Origin: CAIWHR01 sp963709525
Lineage (GTDB): Bacteria > Pseudomonadota > Gammaproteobacteria > Burkholderiales > Casimicrobiaceae
Direction of reading: 5' to 3'
Length of the DNA stretch: 64,000 nt
Assembly (NCBI GenBank): GCA_963709525.1
Contig: CAVPXB010000015.1
Span: forward strand, 1-64,000
A program made the position numbers and the translations under genes. Positions 1 to 7,595 of this stretch are shown here, piece after piece. The notes beneath the pieces were generated by a model. The model was not told where the DNA came from. It worked only from the letters and a program-made list of their open reading frames with translations, and did not search any database. The number at the start of each line of letters is the position of its first letter. Within the stretch, counting starts at the first letter, position 1.

Positions 1-417
1 GCCCCGGTTGCGCTGGCGAATCACTCGCTTGACAGGCATTTCTGGAGAAGGTCCTGTCCGGAAGCGCGCTGATGGATGAGCAGCAGCCGTGACGGGCCTC
101 GCGTGGCCGCTCCAGGCGAGTTCGCGAGACGGCTTGTTCTGGCCCATCTCGACAGTTCAAGCCAATGAGCAAGAGCGACCCTAGCAGCCTTGTCGTAGTC
201 AGTGAAGTGAACATAAGCATCCGAATTGTTTGAAGAAAGCCGGTTTTTGCCGGCCTTTTTTTGGCTGTTTATGTAGTCACTGGATTAGCTTGACATGAGG
301 AATTCAAGGCCACGCTTGTTGGAGTTTCCGGGATCATTGGGCTTCGGACATGAAAGGCCTTCCAGGAGCCTGTCAGGCAATTTCGACCCCCGACCCACGG
401 CTTCCGCATTACAGACT
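1..417. other. Non-coding left edge
   Basis: All three forward frames meet stops within about 80 bases of the left edge and no reading frame resembles a known family. The only clear element is the intrinsic terminator near 237-262. The rest holds nothing I can identify; it probably contains the tail of a transcription unit that begins outside the window. Confidence 0.4.
237..262 (+). terminator. Intrinsic terminator
   Basis: GCCGG, a short T-rich loop, CCGGC, then seven T residues: a compact GC stem followed by a U-tract. It would stop forward transcription entering from the left edge. No gene ends right next to it inside the window. Confidence 0.7.
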
Positions 418-825
418 TCAGACCAGCAACTCCACCGGCGGCGCCAGCGCGAGACCCTTTGCCCGCTTCGCCAGTCGTTGGTCGAATGTCGCGAATCCGG
501 AAGCACGTGAACTGCGCGCAAGGTGAAGCGCATCAGCGAAATCGACACCCTTGTCGAATGCATCGACCGCCGCCAGGACCGCGTGGCGATCTTCGAGCGT
601 GACGTGCTCGATGCTCGCCAGCGCCCGCAACACGCGGGAGATGTCCCTCGTTGGCAGTTCATAGAACCCACGCATGACCCACTCCAGTTCCAGCAGCACG
701 GTCACCGAGACGAACGATCGCTCGGCGAGCGCTGCGACGGCGGCGGGCCGCTGTTTGGCGGCCCGTGCATCGTCGGCGTCATCGACGAAGAACCGCGCCA
801 GGACGTTCGTATCCAGGGCCCTCAT
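418..825 (-). CDS. vapC: VapC-type PIN-domain toxin
   Basis: A 135-residue PIN-domain protein, the usual length for VapC endoribonuclease toxins, which cleave tRNA or rRNA when freed from their antitoxin. The acidic metal-binding set is visible: D5 in the opening LDTNVL, an acidic residue near 46-48 (LELEW), D95/D98 in VDFADAL, and D115 in TFDQ. The ATG at 825 overlaps the antitoxin stop by four bases (ATGA), so the pair is translationally coupled with the antitoxin first. The frame is open further upstream, but that part is the antitoxin gene read out of frame. Confidence 0.88.
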   Translation of the reverse strand: MRALDTNVLARFFVDDADDARAAKQRPAAVAALAERSFVSVTVLLELEWVMRGFYELPTRDISRVLRALASIEHVTLEDRHAVLAAVDAFDKGVDFADALHLARSSRASGFATFDQRLAKRAKGLALAPPVELLV

Positions 826-1085
826 GGCCTGGCGCGCCGCGAACGGGTCAACAGCGACGCCGGGTCGAAGTCCTCCAGGTGACGTGGAACGCCGCGCGCC
901 GGCGCCTTGACCATGCCTGCCATCCTGGTCATGTCGGCCGTCGCGACCGAGCGGACGACGCGCAGCTTCAGCCCGTCCGATTCCTCGAGCACTTCGATCC
1001 TGGCGCCTGCACCCATACCGAGTCGGCGCCGCAGTGCGGCGGGCAACACGATCTGACCTTTCGAGGAGACCAGGAGCGTCGACAT
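822..1085 (-). CDS. vapB: VapB-type AbrB/SpoVT antitoxin
   Basis: An 87-residue protein with a swapped-hairpin AbrB fold at about residues 4-45 (SSKGQIVLPAALRRRLG is the typical core). Such antitoxins bind their own promoter through this domain and neutralise the PIN toxin with the C-terminal tail. It is the first gene of the pair. ATG at 1085 was chosen because it opens the AbrB domain and lies about 30 bases below a strong promoter (1116-1144). Repression is probably by VapB alone and strengthened by VapBC, as is known for the family. Confidence 0.85.
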   Translation of the reverse strand: MSTLLVSSKGQIVLPAALRRRLGMGAGARIEVLEESDGLKLRVVRSVATADMTRMAGMVKAPARGVPRHLEDFDPASLLTRSRRARP

Positions 1086-1115
1086 GATGGTTTCCAGACC
1101 ACAAGAATGCTTGTC

Positions 1116-1144
1116 ATCATAGCGCGGCTTACTTGGTAAGTCAA
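1116..1144 (-). promoter_or_regulatory. vapBC promoter with palindromic operator
   Basis: Read on the minus strand: a -35 box TTGACT (1139-1144), a 17-base spacer and a -10 box TATGAT (1116-1121), close to sigma70 consensus. The spacer carries CTTAC-CAA-GTAAG (1128-1140), an inverted repeat placed where a bound VapB dimer would block RNA polymerase. Confidence 0.65.
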
Positions 1145-1569
1145 AGTCCGGCAATCCTTTGCTGACATCGAACCACGGCGGTACGCCCGTCGATACGCGC
1201 GTCGCTGACGACCATGATCGCCTTTCGGCCGTCCGCTTTGCGCCCTCGCGTTGGACGGATTGAATTTCAGCTGAGGGGCGGCCTTCCTGTTCGTCCAGCG
1301 CTCGCGACCGTTCGCCTTGAGGTGCCTCTGAGCACAGCGTGGGCGCATTGCACTCATGGGGGCAGGATACGATCATCCATCGTGATGGGAATCGCTGCCA
1401 AGTTGTTCGAGCAGCGTGATGGTGAGGGGGTGATCCCTCTCGGGGAACTTGAACAAACGAACCCCTTGGGGGAGTCTCTGGTTACCAAGCCAGGAGTCCG
1501 TTCGAGTGTGCCACGCCCTGTTGCAAGACCCCAAGTTCTTTCGCTTGCTGCTGCGTATGTCGGGATCAA
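1145..1569. other. Intergenic, no gene recognised
   Basis: About 425 bases between the vapBC promoter and the EamA transporter. Short open frames exist on both strands but none has a ribosome-binding site or a recognisable family signature. No terminator or RNA gene was found. Confidence 0.4.
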
Positions 1570-2517
1570 TCAGTCGACCGCCGTGGGCTCTTCGATCGCC
1601 GCCAGGGCGCTACGATGTTCATGCAGCGCGACAACAAGGCCGCTGCCGGTGATGAGCACCATCCCGAGCAACGTAAAGCCGTCCGGGAACCGGCCGAATA
1701 CCGCCCAGCCGATCAGCGTCGCCCAGACCAGTTGCACGTACGTGAAGGGCGTGAGCGCGGACGCCGGGGCACGCTGAAAGGCGCTGATGAACAGGAAATG
1801 GCCGAGGGTGCCGAAAAGCCCCGCCACCACGATCAGCGCGACGTCGGTCCAGGACATCGCCACCCCTGCGCCGACCCAGGGCAACGCGACCGTCATCAGC
1901 AGCGTCCCCACGACTGCCGGATAGAAGAGCGTCACGCGGATGTCCTCGCCCGAGAGCTTGCGGGTGAGAATCTGGAACACCGCGTAAAACGCCGCGGCTG
2001 CGAGCGCCAGCAGCGCGGCAACCTGAAAGATTTCGGTACCCGGGCGCACGATCAGCAGCATGCCGACGACCCCGAGCACGACGAACGTGACGCGCAGCCG
2101 GGTCATGCGCTCATGGAGGAACAGCGCCGAGAGCAGCAGCACCAGCATCGGCGTCAGGTAGTTGAGCGCCGTGGCTTCGGCAAGCGGCAGGAATCGCAAC
2201 GCGTTGAAGAAGAAGAGCGACGAGCACACGAGGATCACGCCGCGGGCGACCTGCATCGGCAGCCGGCGCGTCCGCAGGAGCCGCGTTCCCATCGACGGCG
2301 CGAGCCACAGCACCATCACCACCACCTGCACGCCGTAGCGCGCCCAGACCAGCAGCGGCACCGGATAGCGGGGCGTCATCGTCTTGATGATGGCATCGAG
2401 CAGCGAAAAGCAGAGCACCGCACCGGCGATCAGCAAGGCGGCCTGGACGGGGACGTGGGTCTGCGATCGTGCGTTCACGGGCGGCGGAGATGGCACGATC
2501 GAAGCGGGGACAGCCAA
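1570..2517 (-). CDS. EamA/DMT-family membrane transporter
   Basis: An inner-membrane carrier of about 315 residues with ten hydrophobic segments, arranged as two EamA repeats (roughly residues 25-160 and 170-300), the standard layout of drug/metabolite transporters. Typical features are FFFNALRFLPLAEATAL at the end of repeat one and ALTPFTYVQLVWATLIG in repeat two. Substrate cannot be predicted. The most upstream start is TTG at 2517; GTG at 2496 or 2475 are alternatives. A perfect -10 hexamer TATAAT lies just upstream (2526-2531, minus strand), so the transcript may be nearly leaderless or begin at an internal GTG. Confidence 0.85.
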   Translation of the reverse strand: MAVPASIVPSPPPVNARSQTHVPVQAALLIAGAVLCFSLLDAIIKTMTPRYPVPLLVWARYGVQVVVMVLWLAPSMGTRLLRTRRLPMQVARGVILVCSSLFFFNALRFLPLAEATALNYLTPMLVLLLSALFLHERMTRLRVTFVVLGVVGMLLIVRPGTEIFQVAALLALAAAAFYAVFQILTRKLSGEDIRVTLFYPAVVGTLLMTVALPWVGAGVAMSWTDVALIVVAGLFGTLGHFLFISAFQRAPASALTPFTYVQLVWATLIGWAVFGRFPDGFTLLGMVLITGSGLVVALHEHRSALAAIEEPTAVD

Positions 2518-2531
2518 AGCTTGCGATTATA

Positions 2532-2874
2532 CGTGTGCCGCGAACTCCCGCTTCACTCCACTGGAGAACGCAGGTGCGCGAAAGCGCCGGGCGCGCACAG
2601 CGGCGCGCCTCGGCGCCGTGCCCTTCATCCACCGCTTCGGCTCCAGCCTCTGCCCGCAAGCGCCACCACCAGCGTGCGCTGCAGCCCGTTGCCCCCCGCA
2701 AATCGACGCGCAGCTCGCCGATGTCGAGACCACGCAATTGCTTGAGTTCGCGCTCCACGCCCGCTGCGCCGTCGAGCAGGGTCCGGCCTCGAGAAAGCAG
2801 CGATTCGCCAAAGCCGGTGAGGTCGGGCACGATGCCCGCAGTTTGTCAGCCGATGCAGCAAAGTCATTGGACGC
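2532..2874. other. Divergent intergenic region, possible degraded gene
   Basis: Between the transporter and the sulfatase. On the minus strand two overlapping frames could form one helical reading (about 2830 to 2690, with segments such as LTGFGESLLSRGRTLLDG), which suggests a small gene with a frameshift, but I cannot assign a family and no start or ribosome-binding site decides it. Otherwise nothing is recognised. Confidence 0.25.
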
Positions 2875-3663
2875 TTGGTTCATGGCGTGGCGGGCTTGCT
2901 CCTGGGGTTGGCCGCGACTACTCCTGTGTTCGCGCAGGCACCGGCCAAGAAGCCGAACATCCTGATCATCTGGGGCGACGACATCGGGCAGTTCAATGTC
3001 AGCGCCTACAACAACGGCATGATGGGGTACAAGACGCCCAACATCGACCGCATCGCCAGGGAAGGCGCGCTGTTCACCGACTGGTACGGCCAGCAGAGCT
3101 GCACCGCCGGCCGCGCCGCTTTCATCACGGGGCAGTCACCCATCCGCACCGGCCTCACCAAGGTGGGCCTGCCGGGCACGCCCGAGGGCATGAGGAAGGA
3201 AGACCCGACCATCGCCGGCCTGCTGAAGGCGCGCGGCTACATGACGGGCCAGTTCGGCAAGAACCACCTCGGCGACCGCGACGAGATGCTGCCGACCAAG
3301 CACGGCTTCGACGAGTTCTTCGGCAACCTGTACCACCTGAACGCCGAGGAAGAGCCCGAGAACGTCGACTACCCGCAGAACCCGGAATTCAAGAAGCGGT
3401 TCGGCCCGCGCGGCGTGATCCACAGCTTCGCCGATGGCCGCGTCACCGACACCGGCCCGCTAACCCGGAAGCGCATGGAGACCATCGACGAGGAAGTCAA
3501 CGCCAAGGCGCTCGACTTCATGGAGCGCGCCAGGAAGGCCGACAAGCCCTTCTTCCTGTGGTGGAACTCCACCCGCATGCACATCTTCACGCACCTGAAG
3601 CCGGGCAGCTTCAACCTCGACCGCGTGATGGAAGCGGTGACGCGGGGGGCAGGCGACAAGTAG
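2875..3663 (+). CDS. Arylsulfatase with large internal deletion
   Basis: The N-terminal half of an exported type I sulfatase (about 260 residues; the family runs to about 500-550). A hydrophobic leader ending VFAQA is followed by PNILIIWGDDIG with the metal-binding DD, and by the sulfatase signature CTAGR at residues 76-80, whose cysteine is converted to formylglycine in active enzymes. Similarity is continuous to HIFTHLKP near residue 243 and then jumps to GSFNLDRVMEAV, which resembles the normal C-terminal end of the family. The middle, with the second half of the metal site, is missing in frame, so the product is probably inactive. The start is TTG at 2875 or ill-defined; no ATG fits the leader. 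Confidence 0.7.
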   Translation: MVHGVAGLLLGLAATTPVFAQAPAKKPNILIIWGDDIGQFNVSAYNNGMMGYKTPNIDRIAREGALFTDWYGQQSCTAGRAAFITGQSPIRTGLTKVGLPGTPEGMRKEDPTIAGLLKARGYMTGQFGKNHLGDRDEMLPTKHGFDEFFGNLYHLNAEEEPENVDYPQNPEFKKRFGPRGVIHSFADGRVTDTGPLTRKRMETIDEEVNAKALDFMERARKADKPFFLWWNSTRMHIFTHLKPGSFNLDRVMEAVTRGAGDK

Positions 3664-3790
3664 TCAGCATTGCCTCACACTGCGTCAGGCCGTACCGGAA
3701 AATCGCCGCCTTTCGCGTGATTGACACCTTAGTACCCCGTTTCGCAAATGCGCACACATGACATCGCGCCTTTCGGGCCATGGCGGCGTT

Positions 3791-3830
3791 GCAAATCCTC
3801 GCGATACCACGGGGTATCGTTGCGGTTTGC
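3791..3830. repeat. Inverted-repeat hairpin
   Basis: CGATACC-ACGG-GGTATCG (3802-3819) forms a 7-bp stem, with further pairing of GCAAA (3791-3795) to TTTGC (3826-3830). It lies between the sulfatase stop and the end of the convergent phosphoesterase gene. No T-run follows on the plus strand, so a terminator role is only possible. Confidence 0.4.
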
Positions 3831-3891
3831 GCCTTGCCCTGACCCGAAACGCATCGATCTCATTGCGTGTGTGTATTTACGAATCGGTGTA

Positions 3892-5247
3892 CTAGCGATG
3901 GCAGCCGTCGACGCCGGTATCGCGCGCAGGGCCGCCGCCGACCGGCATGAACTGCCAGCTGTAGCTGCCTTGCTCGAGCGTCAGCCGCAGCACGCCATGG
4001 GTGGAGTTGTCGCGCACTTCGCTGTTGGGGAGCGGACTGCCCATCGCATAGAGCCCGGCGCCGCCGGTGCCGACGACGAATTGCCGGATTCCGCGCGCGC
4101 GATCGAGGGTGCCTGCCGCGTTCTGCGGCGCAAACCGCTCGTAGAAATGCTCGTCCCCCGAAAGCACGATGTCCACGCCGGCTGCGTGGAGTGCTTCGAA
4201 GAACTTGGCCATCTTCGGGTAACTGCCGTGCCTCACCCCGGAGCTGTACATCGGGTAATGCCAATAGGCGATCGTGCACAAGGTGTCGCGGGAGTTCGCG
4301 AGATCGGCGGCGAGCCAGAGGTACTGCTCCGACTGGGGAGAAGTGTCGATCATGCTGTTGAGGGAAATGAAATGCCAGCCGCCGAAGTCGAAACTGTAGT
4401 AGCCGCTACGGTCCGACCCCGCCTGCGCGCCGAAATAGCCGAAGTAACCATCGGCGCCGGGCGTCCCGTATTCGTGGTTGCCGATGGCGGGCCGGATGCG
4501 GTCCTTGAAGGCGCCCCAGGTGGGATGGAAGCAGTCCGTAAACTCTTCGGGCCTTCCGTAGTCGTAGGTGTTGTCGCCCAGCGTGAGCGCGAGCGCATCC
4601 TGGGGAGTCACGAGTGCAGCGGTCTTGGCCGCCGCGCTCGTCGCCGCAGGGGTGTTGAAGCATTGGGCGATGTCTCCCGCCGCGACGATCGTCACCGGGG
4701 TCGCCGATGGCGCGCAGCCGATCACGCCGATGCCGGAACCCTCGGCGATCCACCCCTGCGCCAGCATCGCCGACCGGATCGACGGTCGGGTCGTGTAGCG
4801 GTGGTTCGGGGCGCCGGACTGGCCGTTGTTGTACAGACGGTAGAGCGGCACCATCCCCCCGCCGCAGGTGCCGGCCGCGTCGGGGAGCGGCATGGCGAAC
4901 GCTTCGTTCTCGAACAGCCAGTCGGGATCGCCCTTGACGAGTGCGCATTCCGAGGCGAAGGGCGTGTAGAAGTGCGAGCTCTGGGGGGCGAACGTCTGCC
5001 CGCTCCAGAAGCGGCAGACATTGGACGATCCTGGCGTATTGAGCGCCGGCACGCCGAACGACTCCCCGGTGCGGCTCCAGCCGGGGGGCGTGCCGGCATC
5101 GAGCCCGGCGATTTCGGGAGGCGACGCGGTCACGAAGTAGTGGCCGAAGCCGGCGTGGAAGTACTCGATCGCGGTCGACGAGGCGGCGGCAAGGCTCGAC
5201 AGCAGCCCGCAGGACGCGACGAACAGGAAGCCTGACAGGGCGCGCAT
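3892..5247 (-). CDS. Secreted metallophosphoesterase with N-terminal DUF5648-like domain
   Basis: A 451-residue exported protein. Residues 1-22 are a signal peptide; about 27-178 form a DUF5648-like beta domain (HYFVTASPPEI, HFYTPFASEC, NHRYTT repeats); about 185-440 form a calcineurin-like phosphoesterase related to purple acid phosphatases. Metal-site motifs are GDIAQ (D192), GDNTYDYG (D225), GNHE (N257, H258) and YWHYP (H330). The last motif, normally GHxH, reads GDEH (364-367), so one expected metal-binding histidine is aspartate; activity may be altered. ATG 5247 was chosen because it begins the signal peptide and has a GGAGGAG ribosome-binding site. It is transcribed alone; the substrate is unknown. 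Confidence 0.82.
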   Translation of the reverse strand: MRALSGFLFVASCGLLSSLAAASSTAIEYFHAGFGHYFVTASPPEIAGLDAGTPPGWSRTGESFGVPALNTPGSSNVCRFWSGQTFAPQSSHFYTPFASECALVKGDPDWLFENEAFAMPLPDAAGTCGGGMVPLYRLYNNGQSGAPNHRYTTRPSIRSAMLAQGWIAEGSGIGVIGCAPSATPVTIVAAGDIAQCFNTPAATSAAAKTAALVTPQDALALTLGDNTYDYGRPEEFTDCFHPTWGAFKDRIRPAIGNHEYGTPGADGYFGYFGAQAGSDRSGYYSFDFGGWHFISLNSMIDTSPQSEQYLWLAADLANSRDTLCTIAYWHYPMYSSGVRHGSYPKMAKFFEALHAAGVDIVLSGDEHFYERFAPQNAAGTLDRARGIRQFVVGTGGAGLYAMGSPLPNSEVRDNSTHGVLRLTLEQGSYSWQFMPVGGGPARDTGVDGCHR

Positions 5248-5819
5248 GGCCGCTCCTCCGGATTGGGCCGATGCGCCGACGAGCGACAGCAGGTCCAAGG
5301 TCGAGGAACATGTTACCAGTTGCGCTCGGCCTGGCGACGTGGAGCGTTGACACAGGTCAACGACACGGCGCGGGGCATAGGTCCGGGTCCCGGGTTGCCT
5401 GGAAATCCCCGAGGTCTGTGAACCCTGCGGCAAGCCCGCATGGGCGGGTTCGGCCGCCCCCCGGACGCGAGCCCGCCCCGGCCAGGTTCAACCGAGCGTC
5501 GTCAATCCCTCGACCGCGCCGCCTACCGGCACAGCACGTTGAATGCTTCCATCGCCTGCTGACCCCGACCGTCCACCGCCCGCCGCGCGCGACGCCGGCC
5601 AGGCGCGTGCCGGCGCTCGCCAAGCGCGCGATCCGCGCTCGCTGACGCTCGCCGAATACCCCCACCCGGTGCACCCATGGCCCCGGCGACAACCCCTGAC
5701 CCTCCCCGCTTCCCGTCGGTCCGGGCACGTCAAGACGTGCTACGGTGCTCCGGTCGACGCGTCGTGGCGCTGGATTTACCATCCTCCACGAGGAGCGGGG
5801 TGCCGGGCGGGCGCTCGCG
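5248..5819. other. Intergenic, no gene recognised
   Basis: About 570 GC-rich bases between the divergent phosphoesterase and DUF6088 genes. Long open frames cross it on both strands, but they show arginine/proline-rich shadow composition and match no family. No RNA gene was seen. Confidence 0.4.
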
Positions 5820-5856
5820 CGGACCAACTTCTGGTCCGAAAAACGTGCTATTTTTC
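5820..5856 (+). promoter_or_regulatory. Tandem palindromes before DUF6088 gene
   Basis: Two adjacent perfect inverted repeats: CGGACCA-acttc-TGGTCCG (5820-5838) and GAAAAA-cgtgcta-TTTTTC (5838-5856), ending four bases before the ATG at 5861. Their position over the likely promoter and start suggests an operator for autorepression, as expected for AbiEi-like proteins. Confidence 0.55.
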
Positions 5857-5860
5857 AGAC

Positions 5861-6526
5861 ATGAAAGCCCCTGCCCCGGCCCCTTCGACAAAGCGCGTCG
5901 CCACCGCTCGGCCGAGGCCTGTCGCCGCATCCGGCATCGAGGCCGACATCACGCGCCGGGTGCGCCGCTCGAAGCCGGGCACTGTCTTCACACCGGCGCT
6001 GTTCGCAAAACTGGGCGGCCGGGCGGCGATCGACAAGGCGATGCAGCGGCTCGTCGCGCGCGGCCAGTTGCGCCGTCTGTCGCGCGGTCTGTACGACAAG
6101 CCTCGCGAGGACCCGCTGCTCGGCACGCTATGGCCCTCGGTGGAGGCCATCGTGACCGCGCTGACCGGCAAAGACAAGCTGCGCCTCCAGCCGACGGGCG
6201 CCTACGCGGCCAACCTGCTCGGACTGTCCGACCAGGTGCCTGCACGCGTCGAGTTCCTCACCGACGGGACGAGTCGCACGGTGAAGGCCGGGCCGATGCA
6301 GATCGTGCTCAAGCGCACGACGCCTCGCCAGATGGCAACAGCAGGGCGAACGAGTGGGCTCGTGATCCAGGCCCTTCGCAGCCTCGGGCCTGAACACCTG
6401 ACTCCGCAGCGGCTCAACAAACTGCGTCGCACGATACCGGCGGATCAACGCCGGGTGCTGCTTGACGATCTGACGCTGGCGTACGGCTGGATGCAGCCCA
6501 CTTTGCGCGCGCTGGCCTCGGACTGA
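5861..6526 (+). CDS. DUF6088 (AbiEi antitoxin-like) protein
   Basis: A 221-residue protein of the DUF6088 group, related to the AbiEi antitoxin: an N-terminal winged-helix region (about residues 22-80, with RRSKPGTVFTPALFAKLGG) and a C-terminal domain (LQPTGAYAANLLGLS onward) that in AbiEi contacts DNA and mediates repression. Such genes usually precede an AbiEii nucleotidyltransferase toxin. Here the next 250 bases contain no toxin frame and xthA follows, so it is an orphan. ATG 5861 directly follows two palindromes that look like its own operator. A decayed AbiE pair or a stand-alone repressor are both possible. Confidence 0.72.
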   Translation: MKAPAPAPSTKRVATARPRPVAASGIEADITRRVRRSKPGTVFTPALFAKLGGRAAIDKAMQRLVARGQLRRLSRGLYDKPREDPLLGTLWPSVEAIVTALTGKDKLRLQPTGAYAANLLGLSDQVPARVEFLTDGTSRTVKAGPMQIVLKRTTPRQMATAGRTSGLVIQALRSLGPEHLTPQRLNKLRRTIPADQRRVLLDDLTLAYGWMQPTLRALASD

Positions 6527-6779
6527 AGCCGGATGGCGAAGCTGGCATCGCAGTTCATGGCGCTCCCGCCTTCGCGCGGACTGCGGCCCCGGCACAGATG
6601 CAGGCCCAATGTGGCAAGCGCACGCGGGCGTTCCTGATGTCTCGCCTCGAAGCGGCGATCGTCGAGCATCTCGGAACGCGTAGGGGCCGGGCGACGCTCG
6701 GTGCGCCGGGGTGTAGCCGGGGGTGCGACTTGGATATGCAGCTGCAAGAAGTTCATTAGATCGTCTACTTAGGTCAACT

Positions 6780-7583
6780 GTGAAACTCGCCACCTGGAAC
6801 GTCAACTCGCTCAACGTGCGTCTGCCGCGACTGCTCGCCTGGCTTCCCGTTGCGCAGCCCGACGTGCTGTGCCTGCAGGAAACCAAGCTCGAGGACGCCC
6901 GGTTTCCCCGCGGCGAGATCGAGGCCGCCGGCTATCGCGTCCACTACGCCGGACAAAAGACCTACAACGGCGTCGCGATGCTGGTGCGGGAAGCGCTGGG
7001 GATCGCGACCGACATCGCCACCGCATTGCCCGGCTACCCTGACGAACAGAAGCGCGTGATCGCCGGCACGGTGGGCACGACGCGCGTCGTCGGCTTCTAC
7101 GTCCCCAACGGTCAGGCGGTCGATTCCGACAAGTACCGCTACAAGCTCGACTGGTGCGCCGCGGCAACCGAATTCCTGCGCGACCAGCTCGCCTGTCACG
7201 CCGCACTTGCCGTCGTCGGCGACTTCAACATCGCGCCCGAAGATCGCGATGTCCACGATCCCGCGCTGTGGGCCGGACAGGTCTTGTGCAGCGGCCCCGA
7301 GCGCGCGATATTCCGCGCGTGGCAGACCCTGGGCCTCAAGGACAGTTTTCGCCTGTTTGCGCAGCCGGAAAAGACGTTCAGCTGGTGGGATTACCGGCAG
7401 CTCGCCTTCCCCAGGAACCACGGCCTGCGCATCGACCACATCCTGCTCTCCGATGCGCTGGCAGCACGCTGCACGGGCTGCCGCATCGACCGCAATGCCC
7501 GCAAGGGCGACAAGCCGTCCGATCATGCGCCGGTGATCGCCGACATCGGCGACGCCCGACCCGCGGACCCGCGCCGCATTTGA
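6780..7583 (+). CDS. xthA: Exodeoxyribonuclease III
   Basis: A 267-residue AP endonuclease and 3'-5' exonuclease of the ExoIII branch of the EEP superfamily, acting in base-excision repair. The family motifs are in order: ATWNVNSLNVRLP at the start, LCLQETK with the metal-binding glutamate, GDFNIAPED, the IDHILLS segment and the final PSDHAPV catalytic pair. Length is normal. The GTG at 6780 gives the canonical VKLATWNVNS beginning; upstream codons add non-conserved sequence. It ends 12 bases before the O-acyltransferase gene, so the three genes to 10225 may be cotranscribed. Confidence 0.93.
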   Translation: MKLATWNVNSLNVRLPRLLAWLPVAQPDVLCLQETKLEDARFPRGEIEAAGYRVHYAGQKTYNGVAMLVREALGIATDIATALPGYPDEQKRVIAGTVGTTRVVGFYVPNGQAVDSDKYRYKLDWCAAATEFLRDQLACHAALAVVGDFNIAPEDRDVHDPALWAGQVLCSGPERAIFRAWQTLGLKDSFRLFAQPEKTFSWWDYRQLAFPRNHGLRIDHILLSDALAARCTGCRIDRNARKGDKPSDHAPVIADIGDARPADPRRI

Positions 7584-7595
7584 GTCCCCCGCGCT

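Noticed and set aside
2527..2883. Small minus-strand gene between the transporter and the sulfatase
   Set aside because: Needs a frameshift, has no convincing start or family, so it is only mentioned as a possible remnant.
6527..6779. AbiEii toxin downstream of the DUF6088 gene
   Set aside because: No nucleotidyltransferase motif in any frame over this stretch.
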